Shown here one piece after another: positions 7,494-17,217 of a stretch of DNA of 64,000 nt. Numbering within the stretch: position 1 is the stretch's first letter; every line of letters starts with the position of its first letter. Position numbers and translations under genes: made by a program. The notes beneath the pieces were generated by a model. That model worked only from the letters and a program-made list of their open reading frames with translations, was not told where the DNA came from and made no database searches. Source of the DNA: Lachnospiraceae bacterium UBA7196 (lineage in GTDB: Bacteria > Bacillota > Clostridia > Lachnospirales > Lachnospiraceae); NCBI GenBank assembly GCA_002490835.1, contig DKUU01000001.1, positions 1 to 64,000 on the forward strand, given 5' to 3'.

Positions 7494-8958
7494 ATATTTC
7501 CTCCCAAATCCCAGTTTTGCATACTGGTATTTCATCTTTATCTTTTAAATTATTTTCATATGCAGTATACGGAGCAATTGTGAGGTCCCCTTCCTGTATT
7601 TCCCCATTTTCACTAATTATACTAAATTTCTCAGTATTATGCATTAAAAGCCATGGATTTTCTGTTTGTGTACCCACAGTAGAGTCAGCAATCAATCTTC
7701 CGGAAATCAGATTTTCTTTGCTTTCTTGCACTGTTGCCAAATCAATGCACCATATAAATCTGGGCATATCCATTAAACGAATAATCTTTTTCAAGCCTTC
7801 ATTCATTTTTTCATTATCGGCGGCCTTTTCTTTAAATGAATTAGCACTGGTCAGATAGATTCTGCATATTCGCAATCCCTCCCACTCCATAGCCTTTTTT
7901 CGTACTACTTCCATAAATTTTTCATAAATCTCGTTAAAGCCCAAAAGAACCTTTTCACAGTAAGGAACGATTATATAATTTATTTCACATAAAGCATAAT
8001 CGATATCTTTATCCGAAATAGGTATATATGGGTCAATTCCCTTATAGGAAAAATAATTATCATCTATAGCATATACATTTTGAATCAGTGAGGAATGCAT
8101 AACAACATTCGTACCTTCTTCGCATAAAAATGATACATTATCATTATCTAATCTATCATAGTCAACGTTTCCATGTCCAAATAATGTTATTGCATGTCTT
8201 TTACGATTCATCGTTGCTACAACAGGAATGCCTGACTCAATGTAGGCAATAATTTCATTTATGAAGTAATGCAGCTTATGAAATTCATCACCTAATAATA
8301 CAGGAGAAAAGTTATATAAATCTAATGTATTTACAATCTGATCCGGCGAAAGACCATGCGATGGTATTTTCCTGCCTTTTTCATTCTGTACACTATCGAC
8401 AATCTCCCCCATTACGGTATCTCTATGCGCTTTATATCTGTTGCCAAAATATCGCAGTATACTCCACATAGCGACATGTGCACATACTGATACATCTGTT
8501 TCTTGTCTCATCCAGGGAAACGCATTAACGTATAGTTTTCTGCCGTAGACATTTGCGGAAAAAGAATCCAACATTAAGTATGCTTTCACATTCTCTGGCA
8601 ATAATAGCTTGGGTGATAAATACGTTTTCCCTAATTTTGAATTTTTAATTCCTTCTCTCAGAGAAATATATCCATAATATTCTCGTTCTTTTAAATCATT
8701 TATTTCTCCGCTTAAAAAGTGTAATCTATGACATACTTTTGAATGTGCATAATGTTGTTTCGAATAAAATGTATAATATGTGCTTAGATAATCTTTTTCA
8801 TAATATGGATATTCAATAATGATAGCTGAACACTTTGTTCCTATTTTTTGTTTGAGAATACTTATTATTTCTTTGTTAATATATTTCTCCCCAACCATTT
8901 TTATCAATTTATCATAATCTTTTATACCCTTAATCAACAATTTATTAAACTTTATCAT
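7486..8958 (-). CDS. C39/papain-like cysteine protease-like protein
   Basis: A 490-aa cytoplasmic protein with no signal peptide. The middle shows a papain-fold pattern: Q152 and C159 in RQETDVSVCAHVAMWSILRY (oxyanion Gln and nucleophile Cys leading a helix), H255 in NRKRHAITLFG, and D299/D300 in YAIDDNYFSY. This order and spacing resembles peptidase C39-like domains. The N-terminal 140 and C-terminal 170 residues match nothing I know. The ATG follows AGGGGA, and a good promoter lies upstream. It is AT-rich and coupled to the 196-aa gene, consistent with horizontal gain. It could be a processing protease, a transglutaminase-like modifier or an effector; the substrate is unknown. Confidence 0.6.
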   Translation of the reverse strand: MIKFNKLLIKGIKDYDKLIKMVGEKYINKEIISILKQKIGTKCSAIIIEYPYYEKDYLSTYYTFYSKQHYAHSKVCHRLHFLSGEINDLKEREYYGYISLREGIKNSKLGKTYLSPKLLLPENVKAYLMLDSFSANVYGRKLYVNAFPWMRQETDVSVCAHVAMWSILRYFGNRYKAHRDTVMGEIVDSVQNEKGRKIPSHGLSPDQIVNTLDLYNFSPVLLGDEFHKLHYFINEIIAYIESGIPVVATMNRKRHAITLFGHGNVDYDRLDNDNVSFLCEEGTNVVMHSSLIQNVYAIDDNYFSYKGIDPYIPISDKDIDYALCEINYIIVPYCEKVLLGFNEIYEKFMEVVRKKAMEWEGLRICRIYLTSANSFKEKAADNEKMNEGLKKIIRLMDMPRFIWCIDLATVQESKENLISGRLIADSTVGTQTENPWLLMHNTEKFSIISENGEIQEGDLTIAPYTAYENNLKDKDEIPVCKTGIWEEIYD

Positions 8959-8992
8959 ATATATTCCCCTAATTCACTTATACTTTTTTTAT

Positions 8993-9020
8993 ATAATAAC
9001 ATATCTACATTTTTTTACAA
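8993..9020 (-). promoter_or_regulatory. Promoter of the C39-like two-gene operon
   Basis: On the minus strand TTGTAA (9015-9020) and TATTAT (8993-8998) are 16 nt apart, about 35-40 nt upstream of the ATG at 8958. The surrounding sequence is extremely AT-rich, which lowers the specificity of the match. Confidence 0.5.
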
Positions 9021-9070
9021 TATTTTTATTATTAGTGCCTGAGCGGAAAAAGGATTTTAAAGAAAGACAC

Positions 9071-9105
9071 GCAAAAACAGCCCCGGAGCTGTTCGCGCCG
9101 GGGCC
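9071..9105 (-). terminator. Terminator of the giant surface-protein gene
   Basis: On the minus strand GGCCCCGG (9098-9105) pairs with CCGGGGC (9080-9086), then TGTTTTTG follows. A strong GC stem plus U-run 25-60 nt after the stop codon is a classical intrinsic terminator. Confidence 0.85.
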
Positions 9106-9130
9106 GTTTCTCTAATTCATTTCATTCGAT

Positions 9131-12100
9131 TTAGTTATTCCATGCATAATAGCCTTTTGCTGCATGTACCGTGAAGGTACCGCTGGAATAAGAGTAGCGG
9201 TATAAACTCTTTAAGTATACTGTTTGGCCTTTGTTCAAACTGTAGCTTAAACCAAAATTATAATAGTTGTTGCTACTATAATCAGAAGTTAAGCAATTAT
9301 TACTGTTTGTGCTCCACTGCATACAATTATCGGTATCTACATCATCCGCATCCCACAATATGCCATACTTCTGGCTATAGTCATTAGATTCCGTCCAAAA
9401 GCTATAATTTCCCGCCTCCGGTGCAGTGAAAACAAATCCTGCCACGCCATTTCTGGTAAGGGTCACCTTTTTGCTCTGGCCCGGCTTCAGCGCTTCAAGC
9501 CCGCCGACGGTTAATTCTGCCTTCAGCGTGAGAGTGGTATCCGTGTCGGAGCTCATTCCCCACACGACCATCTGTCCTGCGCTTAAGCCTAATTTCAGGG
9601 ACAGGCTGTCGCCGCTGTATACACTCTCGGAAATATCGTGGTCAGTCGGATCATACGTGCCGCTCGTAGTCACGTAGAAAGTAACGTCCGGCTCCAACTC
9701 ACCTGTGGTAAACGTATAGATTCCCGTCTCCGGCGCCGTAAATGTTGCTTTTGCGCCTGCGGCCGCAGTCACCGTAATAGGTGTTCCCGCCGCGGTGATC
9801 TCTGTCGTGATGCTGGTATCCTTCGTGCCGCCCACGCTGACTGACAGCGCCGCCGCGGAACTGTTGACAGGATTCAGGTATACCGTCTGCCCTGCCTCGA
9901 GAAGCATATCGACATATCTGGTTGTATTTCCGTTTTCTGCAAGCGTATCTGCAGCTGTCGCCGCAGGAGAACCGCTTCCTGTAAGCGCGGCTACCGCGTC
10001 ATCCCAAATCCTAAGCGTTACCTTTCCGGCATCCGCTGTCGCTACTGTCACTCCCAAGCGATAAATACCTGCCGCATCCGCTGTATACGCGTAAACCTTA
10101 CCGCTGTCAGCCGGAATGGAAACCGCGTCTGCCGTAGCCGGCTGAGGGGTTACATCCTCCGCGCCCAGCGTATAGGTCTTTCCGCTCGTCAGAGAAGAGG
10201 ATGTTTTCAGCCAGACGGTCTCGCCCTGCGCAAGCTCGCGGATAATCGTATCTCCGTATTCATCGCTGGAGCCGTAGTTTGTCGCGCTGTTAAAGTCCGT
10301 ATACAGATACAGATATTCCTTCGCAATGCTGCCTTCCGTGCTGTCGGTGTTGTTTGTGAGGGTGAACTGATAGATGCCGGCCTTAGGAGCCTTAAACTCG
10401 AAGGTCTCCTGATTGCCCTGACCCGTCACCGTCATGCCGTTTGCAGCAGTTTCCATGCGCTGCGTCTGTTCGACCTCTACGTAATACAATATGCCGCTGA
10501 TATAATTGCTATACTGAGATCTGAGATATACGGTCTGTCCCTCCTTCATCCAGCCGAGATCCACGTAGCTGTGGTAATTATAGTCCCAACTGCCGTCTTT
10601 CGATGTCTTCTTCTGGACGGTGGCATTGTTATTATATGCCATAAATTGATATCTGCCCGTCTCCGGCGCCGTAAAGCTAAAGAGACCATAATAACCGTAA
10701 GTGCCTTCTACAGATTGGTATACATCCTTCGTTTTTCTCCGGTCACCTAAGCTCAGAGGCAGATAATCAGGCGCATTGTCGCCATCGTGATCGGGATTAT
10801 AGGCTGCATCGGGGTAAGCCGGTTCGTCATCTCCAAAATAACGATAGCCGTTTCCATAAGCGTCGCCGACTGCCGCTACATAAATAGCATATCTGGCAAT
10901 CGTTTTATTCAGGATCTTGGACTTCACTTCCAGCGTGGTCATTCCCGGCTGCAAGCCCTTTAAGGTAATGCAGTAGGTTCCGGCCGCCGCCTTGACACTC
11001 GCCACCTTTTTATCGCCGATCGTCCATACCAGCGTATCGTTGACACGGCCCCGGTTCGTAGGCTCCGCGGTCAGTGTGTAGGAATTGCCGGACAATACAT
11101 ACAGCTGCCGGTTGCCATCATCCAGCTTCCAATCGGTGCCAGACTCTTTATACTCAGACACCTGAATCGACATACCGCCCATTACATAATAGGAATACGG
11201 ATTCCAAACCCAGCACTTCTTATCATAATTCCAAGACCAGCCGGCTTCATCATCCAGACCGCCTTCTACCGCCGGAATCTTTGTGGTCTTCACTTTGGCA
11301 GTCGCCTCTTTAGACGAAACATCGCCGTAGAGTGCGGTGATCTTCACCGTGTACTGGCTTTCTTTCGCCAGCCGGTTCCTGCCGTTTGCCGTGATATCGG
11401 TTTTGATCGTATCCGCCTCGATGCGGTATGCGTCTTTCACACGCACATAGTCATGTTTATCTTTCGCTCTTTCCCATACCTCGTATACTTTTCCGGATGT
11501 ATTGTTATTTTCATCGTAAATCGTATACCGCTTATCAAGGAGCAGATTGCTGCCCGCATCCCTGATCTCCACGCGGAAGGCATCCGGATAACCCGCACTG
11601 GTAAAGGTCAGGCCGAACCTGTCGTTGGTAACGTCGACAGCCTTGATCTTTTTCACCTGCGCCAGTTCCTTCGAAGTGAAGGTAATCTTCACCGTTGCAT
11701 TCGCCGCGTTTTCCGCGTTTTCTTTTACGACCTTATCCGTCAGGGACAGTTCCAGCTTCCCGCCGCCCTTGATCGCGCGGAGGCAGGGATCCCCATACTC
11801 ATCCGTTGTCAGTTCAAAGTATTCGCTCTGCGCCGCTACTGCCGTCCGGACTGCATCCATATCCATATCCGGCCACCGATAAATCTTCAGTTTACTCTTA
11901 CCGGCCTTATAGGTGTAGAGTGCGACGTCGTTCAGACTCTGCGTCTGTCCTACCGTCAGGTTCACGGTCTTTTTCTTGGCAGTCACGGAATCTACCTTCG
12001 CCACCACCCAAAGATGGATCGTCGCATATGCTCCGGTATTTACATCACGCACATAGACGCGCGGGCAGCTTCCGCTCCCTGTATCCGCGTCATACCAGCC

Positions 12101-15100
12101 GCCGACACCGGTGAACTTAATCTTACCCTTCTTGTCTACACTCATGTAGTCATTCTTGGACGCTTTTACTTCCTCGCCGTTCTCATCGTATATCAGATTG
12201 CCGCTCTTATCCATGGCGCTTACATAATACTCCAGCTTCGGCTCCTGATAGTTGCTGGTCTTATCGTTCAGCGGAAGTTTCAATACGATTCCGTCGTCGT
12301 CATCCGCTGCCGCCGCGCTCGCATTATGCATAAACATTCCGAGCGTCGTGCTGTCAACGCCTTTTGAAGCCTTGGCATAATCGATCATATAGACACGGTC
12401 GCTGCCGCTTAAAAATTCGGGAATCGTCGTATATCCCGTAATATCCTTAACGGCCTCGCTCTCCTCGAGCTTAAGGTCCAGAGCCAGCACTTCGGACTTC
12501 TGGGTCTTAAAGCTGACTGCCGTGCCTGCCGCGCTGGCATCCACCGTCGCCTGCGTGATCACATAGCCGTCAGACAGCGTCTTCGCCTCGCATACGTTTC
12601 TGACATACACGGTGTAATCCGTTTCTGCCTTCAATTCGCGCAACTTTGTCTTATAACGAATGCCGTTCTCTGTGCTGATCAGGTTTTCGTCCGCGCTGTC
12701 CAGATAGACCGGCGCGATCGCGAAGGTTCCCCGCCACTGGTTCTGATTGCCGTGCAGTGCCTTGACATCGGGCTCAATTTCCGTTGCCTTCTTCTTGCCT
12801 TCCACCACGTAAATCTCGCGGCGGTATCCGTCTGCTGCCTTGTCGTAGTTGACGAGCGCATAGTTACCGTGCGGCGTCGCCTTAACTGCCTTGGGCGCCG
12901 TCAGGGCCGTTGCCTCGATCGCCACCTTCACTTCTTTGAAGTTCGGAACCGGCACCATCTTACCATCTTTATCCATCTGCTTCGGATAAACCGTAATGGT
13001 GGTTCCCTTGCCTACCTTGAGCGCCGTCACATAGCCGCTGTCGGGATCGACGTGCAGGGTGGTCTCGTCGTCGCTCTTATAACCGAGGCAGATTACATCC
13101 GTCATCTGGTTCTTGGTGATTTTGACGTCGAGCTGAACGGATTCGCCGACCGCCAGCTTTTTAGGCGCCGCGTTGAATGCGAGCGACTTCGGAGCCACCG
13201 CCTTCGACAGGTCGCCCAGACACAGATTCTGGTTCATCTTAAAGATAATGGTCTCAAAGTATTTGTCTTCCCAGCGGATCGTGATTTTCTTCTCGCCATT
13301 TTCCGCTGTCGCCGCGTCAAAGAGCGCTATAAAATATCCGGACTCGGTGTTTGACGCCACTACTTTGCCGTCTGCATCCTCCACTGCGTTTCGATACATC
13401 GCAGTGGTAGGAATCTCTTCGCCAAATTCCTCCGGCGCTTGAATCTTGAACGCCACGAGGTTACCCTTCATTTCGTTTTCGCCTGTGCCGTAAGTCGTGT
13501 AAGGGATGCCTTCCCGTACACTGATCGTCTGCGTGATATCGTCTGTCGCGCTTCTTACGATTACCGGCTCTGTGATGCTGCGTTCTCCCACGCTGCCAAT
13601 ATTCGCAGAGGAAACAACCGCCGGCTTTGCCACGGCCTTAAAGCTGTCCAGAACCTCCGCGCTGTTCTTCACCACGTAGTTTCTGTCATAATCATAGTTT
13701 AAGGAGCTCTCGTAATGAACCTCATATTCTCCGCCTCTGTGGAGAATCGCATCATCATAGTCATAGAACGGAGTCTTGCTTCCCTTCTTATTGACAGTAA
13801 AGGTCGGATAACCGTCCCATGCGCTTTCATCCAGCGCTGCAGCCGCTGCGCTGAACGCCCACTCGTCGTTCTCCGCATAGCCTTCTGCCTTAAAGTTACT
13901 ATTGATATCCGACCAAAGCGCTGTCATATAACCCGCTTCGTAGGTATCGTCCACATCGAGGGATAGGGTCACCTCACGCTGCTTGATGGTAACGGTTCCG
14001 ATCAGCTTACCATAGTAGGAATCCGTTTCCGCAAGCGTAAGCGGTTTATACGTCTCGTTGCCGTAGAAGTTCACATACACATTATATTTCCCTGCGTCCT
14101 CTGTGTACTTCAGCTCGTTTGTGTCGCCATAGTCTCCCGTCTCGACGCAGGTATACACTACGTCCAGATCCGTCACTGCCTGACCGTTCGCCTTAAGCGT
14201 ATAAGCGGTCTCCGGCTTCACATCTTCTTCGGTGAGCGCCTCGCCGTCATAGGTCTTTTCATACTTTAAAGGCGTTGCTGCTGCTTCAAAGGTCAGTTCG
14301 GTCGTGCCCATGGGCTTTATGGTAAGAGCTGCCTTGCCGCCAAGAGCCACATCTTCACGATAGGCATGCTTCTTTCCGTCAACCTCGTTTTCTTTTTTCA
14401 CACCTTGTGAGAGCGTATAGTTATTATTGATTTTTGCAATGCTGCTGTCAAAATAGTGATATTCGCCGTCGGAACCATAAACGCGGTGTCCCAGATTCTG
14501 TGCCTGAATCTCATAGGTATAACCAGTCTCGGTACTGAAATTCACATTCCAGGAATTTTCTTCATACCAGATGGGAGCTACCTCTGTCTCGCTCGCAATA
14601 TTTTCCAGCACGCCCCACTGAGGCTCCGCGTATTTGAGGCTTTCCGGGAAGGTGTAAGCATCGCTGCCTTTTTTCACCGTATAGTTGATCTCGTCAATCT
14701 TCTTATCCGTTACGAAATACTGGTACGGTGTACGACCTGCCAGAGTCTCATAGGTACCCGCCTCCGGCGTAATCGTAAGCGCTATCTTATTGATGACATA
14801 GTAGGCTGCGCCCTTGTCGTTACCCTTTTCGTCGGGCTTCACATAATGGAAGGTCCCGTCGTCGGTGTTATCCGTATACGAGATCTCCAGCTTATAGATA
14901 CCCGCATCGGTCGGCGCAATGATGCTTTCCCCGTAGTTAGAACTCCATTCCTCCCAGTTAGCATCATCATAAAAATCGTCATCTCTGAAACCGTTCTCCT
15001 TATTCTGGTCCCAAATCTGTTTGTCCAGAAGGTCGCTCGCGCTGTTATGCTTATACCATGTGTAGGTAAAGTCGTTGCCGACCGCTTCGAGCGTTTTGTC

Positions 15101-17056
15101 CGTTCCTTTCAGCTTCACCTTGTTCTTGTAATCGGACCTGCTTGTATAGAGGGCCATATTGTCAAAGTCCCTGTTTTTCGCAGCCGCGTCTTCGACGGTC
15201 GCGCCCGCCTTGCCGTCGGCATACAGAGCCATCAGATCCCATGTCATCTCGACGCCTGCCTGCACCTCGACTTCCAGTGCCTTCGCGTCAGCCGTAGGGG
15301 TCTCGTCGGTGAAGTAGTTTTTGTCTGCGCCGTTGATCTCTTCGCCGTTCTCATCGTAGCCGGCATTAATGCCCGTTCTGTGCGCATAGCTGCCGTCCGC
15401 GTTATAGATCGCCTTCCTGCCGTCATAGATCAGGCGGTATTTCTTACCGCTTTGCAGCTTGTAAGCGATGTTGTCGATGTTTTCCCATACGCTGCCGTTT
15501 TGAACCTGCAGCGTAACCGCCGGCTCATAAATCTGGCTTACATTGATGTCGTCATATCCGGTACCCCAGATATGCTCGTTTTTCGCTTCGATGGTACGGC
15601 CTTCCGCGCTGTCGCCATCTTTAGCTGTCGCCTTGTAGGTTACCTTCGTCAGCACATTGCCCAGCTTTGTGCCCGCGGGAACCGTGATCTTTGCCGCGTT
15701 TTCTTTGTTTACGATCTCAACCGTCACCGGCGCGGGATCGATCACCACCGTGATGGGAGATGATACACTCTTAGCATACTTGCCTTCTTTGGTATCCTCG
15801 TAGGTAAGGACGTATGTATATTCGTCTGCATTGGTCGGCGCCATTACCTTGCCGTCCGCATCCTTTTCGCAGCCGTCATATTCTTCCCACGCGCCGACTA
15901 CCTCAGCGCCTGTCAGATCCTTCCAGCTTGCCGGAGTGGTCGTATCATCCTTATACTGCACTTTATAGTCATAATCCGCGGGCTTCTCCGGCGCCGCGGC
16001 AGCCTTATCCTTGTTGTATACGCGCGTCACCGCATCCGCTTCTTTCCACTGATCCGCAAGGGTAATCTGGATCCGTGTCTCCGTCAGGTCCGCCATTACG
16101 ACATCCGCCGTAAAAGGCTCCACCGTGTAGTTGTTCCATGCGGTTTTGGCAGCGTCATCAGCGTCCGCCTTGAGGGCAGCCGTAATATCCGCCACATAGT
16201 CGCCGTCCTTCTTCAGGGTAGCCCCTGTCTCAAAAGAAGCGCCATACGCATCCCTTAAGCCTGTCACCGTCAAAGCGATGACGTCAGCCGTCCAATTGAA
16301 CGAATCGTACTCGGCTCCCTGAATTTCGGTAACCGTCGCCGTGACGCTGGCTTTATCCGCCGCCGCGCCCGGTTTTGCGCTTGCCGTGGCCCTGATGGTG
16401 AGAGGCGCCTTCGTGATCGTGCATGTAACTTTCGTTTCGAGCACATCATGCACATCGGTCTTGGCCGCGCAGCTCAGCGTGAGCTCATAAACGCCTACGT
16501 TTACCGGCTCGCCTGTCAGTGCGGCAAAGGTTCCGTCCGCGCCCTGCACTTTCCATGCAGCCGTCACCGTTTCATCGGACACGGGTGTGGTCTCTCCGTT
16601 TACGGTCTTTGTCACCACCGCCTCGTCCGGATTAAACAGCGTGTCACCGTTATAGACCGCCTCCGTCCGCATGCTGCCGATGCTGATGTCGTAGCTCGGA
16701 GCCGCCGACGCGGGCGTATCTTCCTTTACTTCCGCGTCCTTGCTGTTGTCGGCATCCGCAGCAGCCTTGTCGGCATCTGTCGCGTCACTGCCTGCATCGT
16801 CAGCATCGTCGGCTTTGTCTGCATCGTTGTCAGTATCCGCTGCGTCGCTGACGGCAGCAGGTTCGCCTTTGACTTCCTCCGCCGACGCATCCGCATCGTT
16901 GTTTGCATCCGCTGTGTCATTCACGATATTTTCCACGGCGGGGTCGTCTGCAGGTGCAGCGAGCGCCGTCTGGGGTATCATGGTGACTGACATAGCTGCA
17001 GCCAGTACCATGGCCAGTATTCGTTTGGCCAGATACAGCTTCTTTGTCTTACCCAT
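9131..17056 (-). CDS. Giant secreted multi-domain surface protein (2641 aa)
   Basis: Probably an exported adhesin or matrix protein. Residues 1-34 form a signal peptide ending TALAA. Residues about 35-120 are an Asp/Ala-rich acidic low-complexity spacer. A long run of Ig-like/MBG-like repeats follows to about residue 1180 (recurring DAGxY and ITKAPLTI-type endings). Then come BIG2-like (AVGESVQLDV; later LTVGQTQSL) and fibronectin-III-like segments (LTAPKAVKATP; ETDYTVYVRN). The C-terminus carries about five bacterial pre-peptidase-like beta domains, each with an F-TAPETGxYxF core and GQTVYL. No LPxTG motif or C-terminal membrane anchor is seen, so attachment may be non-covalent. GAGGAGGA precedes the ATG. 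Its promoter contains a 10-G tract, suggesting phase variation. The ligand cannot be read from sequence. Confidence 0.9.
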   Translation of the reverse strand: MGKTKKLYLAKRILAMVLAAAMSVTMIPQTALAAPADDPAVENIVNDTADANNDADASAEEVKGEPAAVSDAADTDNDADKADDADDAGSDATDADKAAADADNSKDAEVKEDTPASAAPSYDISIGSMRTEAVYNGDTLFNPDEAVVTKTVNGETTPVSDETVTAAWKVQGADGTFAALTGEPVNVGVYELTLSCAAKTDVHDVLETKVTCTITKAPLTIRATASAKPGAAADKASVTATVTEIQGAEYDSFNWTADVIALTVTGLRDAYGASFETGATLKKDGDYVADITAALKADADDAAKTAWNNYTVEPFTADVVMADLTETRIQITLADQWKEADAVTRVYNKDKAAAAPEKPADYDYKVQYKDDTTTPASWKDLTGAEVVGAWEEYDGCEKDADGKVMAPTNADEYTYVLTYEDTKEGKYAKSVSSPITVVIDPAPVTVEIVNKENAAKITVPAGTKLGNVLTKVTYKATAKDGDSAEGRTIEAKNEHIWGTGYDDINVSQIYEPAVTLQVQNGSVWENIDNIAYKLQSGKKYRLIYDGRKAIYNADGSYAHRTGINAGYDENGEEINGADKNYFTDETPTADAKALEVEVQAGVEMTWDLMALYADGKAGATVEDAAAKNRDFDNMALYTSRSDYKNKVKLKGTDKTLEAVGNDFTYTWYKHNSASDLLDKQIWDQNKENGFRDDDFYDDANWEEWSSNYGESIIAPTDAGIYKLEISYTDNTDDGTFHYVKPDEKGNDKGAAYYVINKIALTITPEAGTYETLAGRTPYQYFVTDKKIDEINYTVKKGSDAYTFPESLKYAEPQWGVLENIASETEVAPIWYEENSWNVNFSTETGYTYEIQAQNLGHRVYGSDGEYHYFDSSIAKINNNYTLSQGVKKENEVDGKKHAYREDVALGGKAALTIKPMGTTELTFEAAATPLKYEKTYDGEALTEEDVKPETAYTLKANGQAVTDLDVVYTCVETGDYGDTNELKYTEDAGKYNVYVNFYGNETYKPLTLAETDSYYGKLIGTVTIKQREVTLSLDVDDTYEAGYMTALWSDINSNFKAEGYAENDEWAFSAAAAALDESAWDGYPTFTVNKKGSKTPFYDYDDAILHRGGEYEVHYESSLNYDYDRNYVVKNSAEVLDSFKAVAKPAVVSSANIGSVGERSITEPVIVRSATDDITQTISVREGIPYTTYGTGENEMKGNLVAFKIQAPEEFGEEIPTTAMYRNAVEDADGKVVASNTESGYFIALFDAATAENGEKKITIRWEDKYFETIIFKMNQNLCLGDLSKAVAPKSLAFNAAPKKLAVGESVQLDVKITKNQMTDVICLGYKSDDETTLHVDPDSGYVTALKVGKGTTITVYPKQMDKDGKMVPVPNFKEVKVAIEATALTAPKAVKATPHGNYALVNYDKAADGYRREIYVVEGKKKATEIEPDVKALHGNQNQWRGTFAIAPVYLDSADENLISTENGIRYKTKLRELKAETDYTVYVRNVCEAKTLSDGYVITQATVDASAAGTAVSFKTQKSEVLALDLKLEESEAVKDITGYTTIPEFLSGSDRVYMIDYAKASKGVDSTTLGMFMHNASAAAADDDDGIVLKLPLNDKTSNYQEPKLEYYVSAMDKSGNLIYDENGEEVKASKNDYMSVDKKGKIKFTGVGGWYDADTGSGSCPRVYVRDVNTGAYATIHLWVVAKVDSVTAKKKTVNLTVGQTQSLNDVALYTYKAGKSKLKIYRWPDMDMDAVRTAVAAQSEYFELTTDEYGDPCLRAIKGGGKLELSLTDKVVKENAENAANATVKITFTSKELAQVKKIKAVDVTNDRFGLTFTSAGYPDAFRVEIRDAGSNLLLDKRYTIYDENNNTSGKVYEVWERAKDKHDYVRVKDAYRIEADTIKTDITANGRNRLAKESQYTVKITALYGDVSSKEATAKVKTTKIPAVEGGLDDEAGWSWNYDKKCWVWNPYSYYVMGGMSIQVSEYKESGTDWKLDDGNRQLYVLSGNSYTLTAEPTNRGRVNDTLVWTIGDKKVASVKAAAGTYCITLKGLQPGMTTLEVKSKILNKTIARYAIYVAAVGDAYGNGYRYFGDDEPAYPDAAYNPDHDGDNAPDYLPLSLGDRRKTKDVYQSVEGTYGYYGLFSFTAPETGRYQFMAYNNNATVQKKTSKDGSWDYNYHSYVDLGWMKEGQTVYLRSQYSNYISGILYYVEVEQTQRMETAANGMTVTGQGNQETFEFKAPKAGIYQFTLTNNTDSTEGSIAKEYLYLYTDFNSATNYGSSDEYGDTIIRELAQGETVWLKTSSSLTSGKTYTLGAEDVTPQPATADAVSIPADSGKVYAYTADAAGIYRLGVTVATADAGKVTLRIWDDAVAALTGSGSPAATAADTLAENGNTTRYVDMLLEAGQTVYLNPVNSSAAALSVSVGGTKDTSITTEITAAGTPITVTAAAGAKATFTAPETGIYTFTTGELEPDVTFYVTTSGTYDPTDHDISESVYSGDSLSLKLGLSAGQMVVWGMSSDTDTTLTLKAELTVGGLEALKPGQSKKVTLTRNGVAGFVFTAPEAGNYSFWTESNDYSQKYGILWDADDVDTDNCMQWSTNSNNCLTSDYSSNNYYNFGLSYSLNKGQTVYLKSLYRYSYSSGTFTVHAAKGYYAWNN

Positions 17057-17128
17057 TCTTTGTCCTCCTCTTCTTTTTATGATTGACGGGTTGCCGGTGT
17101 TTTTGGCATAACAAAAACACGCAATACT

Positions 17129-17159
17129 ATTTTACCCCCCCCCCGTATGGAAAAAGCAA
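17129..17159 (-). promoter_or_regulatory. Promoter with 10-G tract between -35 and -10
   Basis: On the minus strand TTGCTT (17154-17159) is followed by a 19-nt spacer and TAAAAT (17129-17134). The last ten spacer bases are an unbroken G run (C on the plus strand, 17135-17144). Nineteen nt is longer than the 17-nt optimum; loss of two G would restore it. Homopolymer runs at this place switch surface genes on and off in other bacteria. An 8-bp inverted repeat, ACACGCAA (17117-17124) and TTGCGTGT (17165-17172), brackets the promoter. Confidence 0.65.
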
Positions 17160-17217
17160 GTAGTTTGCGTGTCTTTTTGTTTCTTTTATGAAATTTTAAC
17201 GTGAAAAAACTGTTATG

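Noticed and set aside
15244..16990. Long open frames opposite the giant surface-protein gene
   Set aside because: They are antisense shadows of a repetitive, GC-rich coding sequence with no signals of their own.
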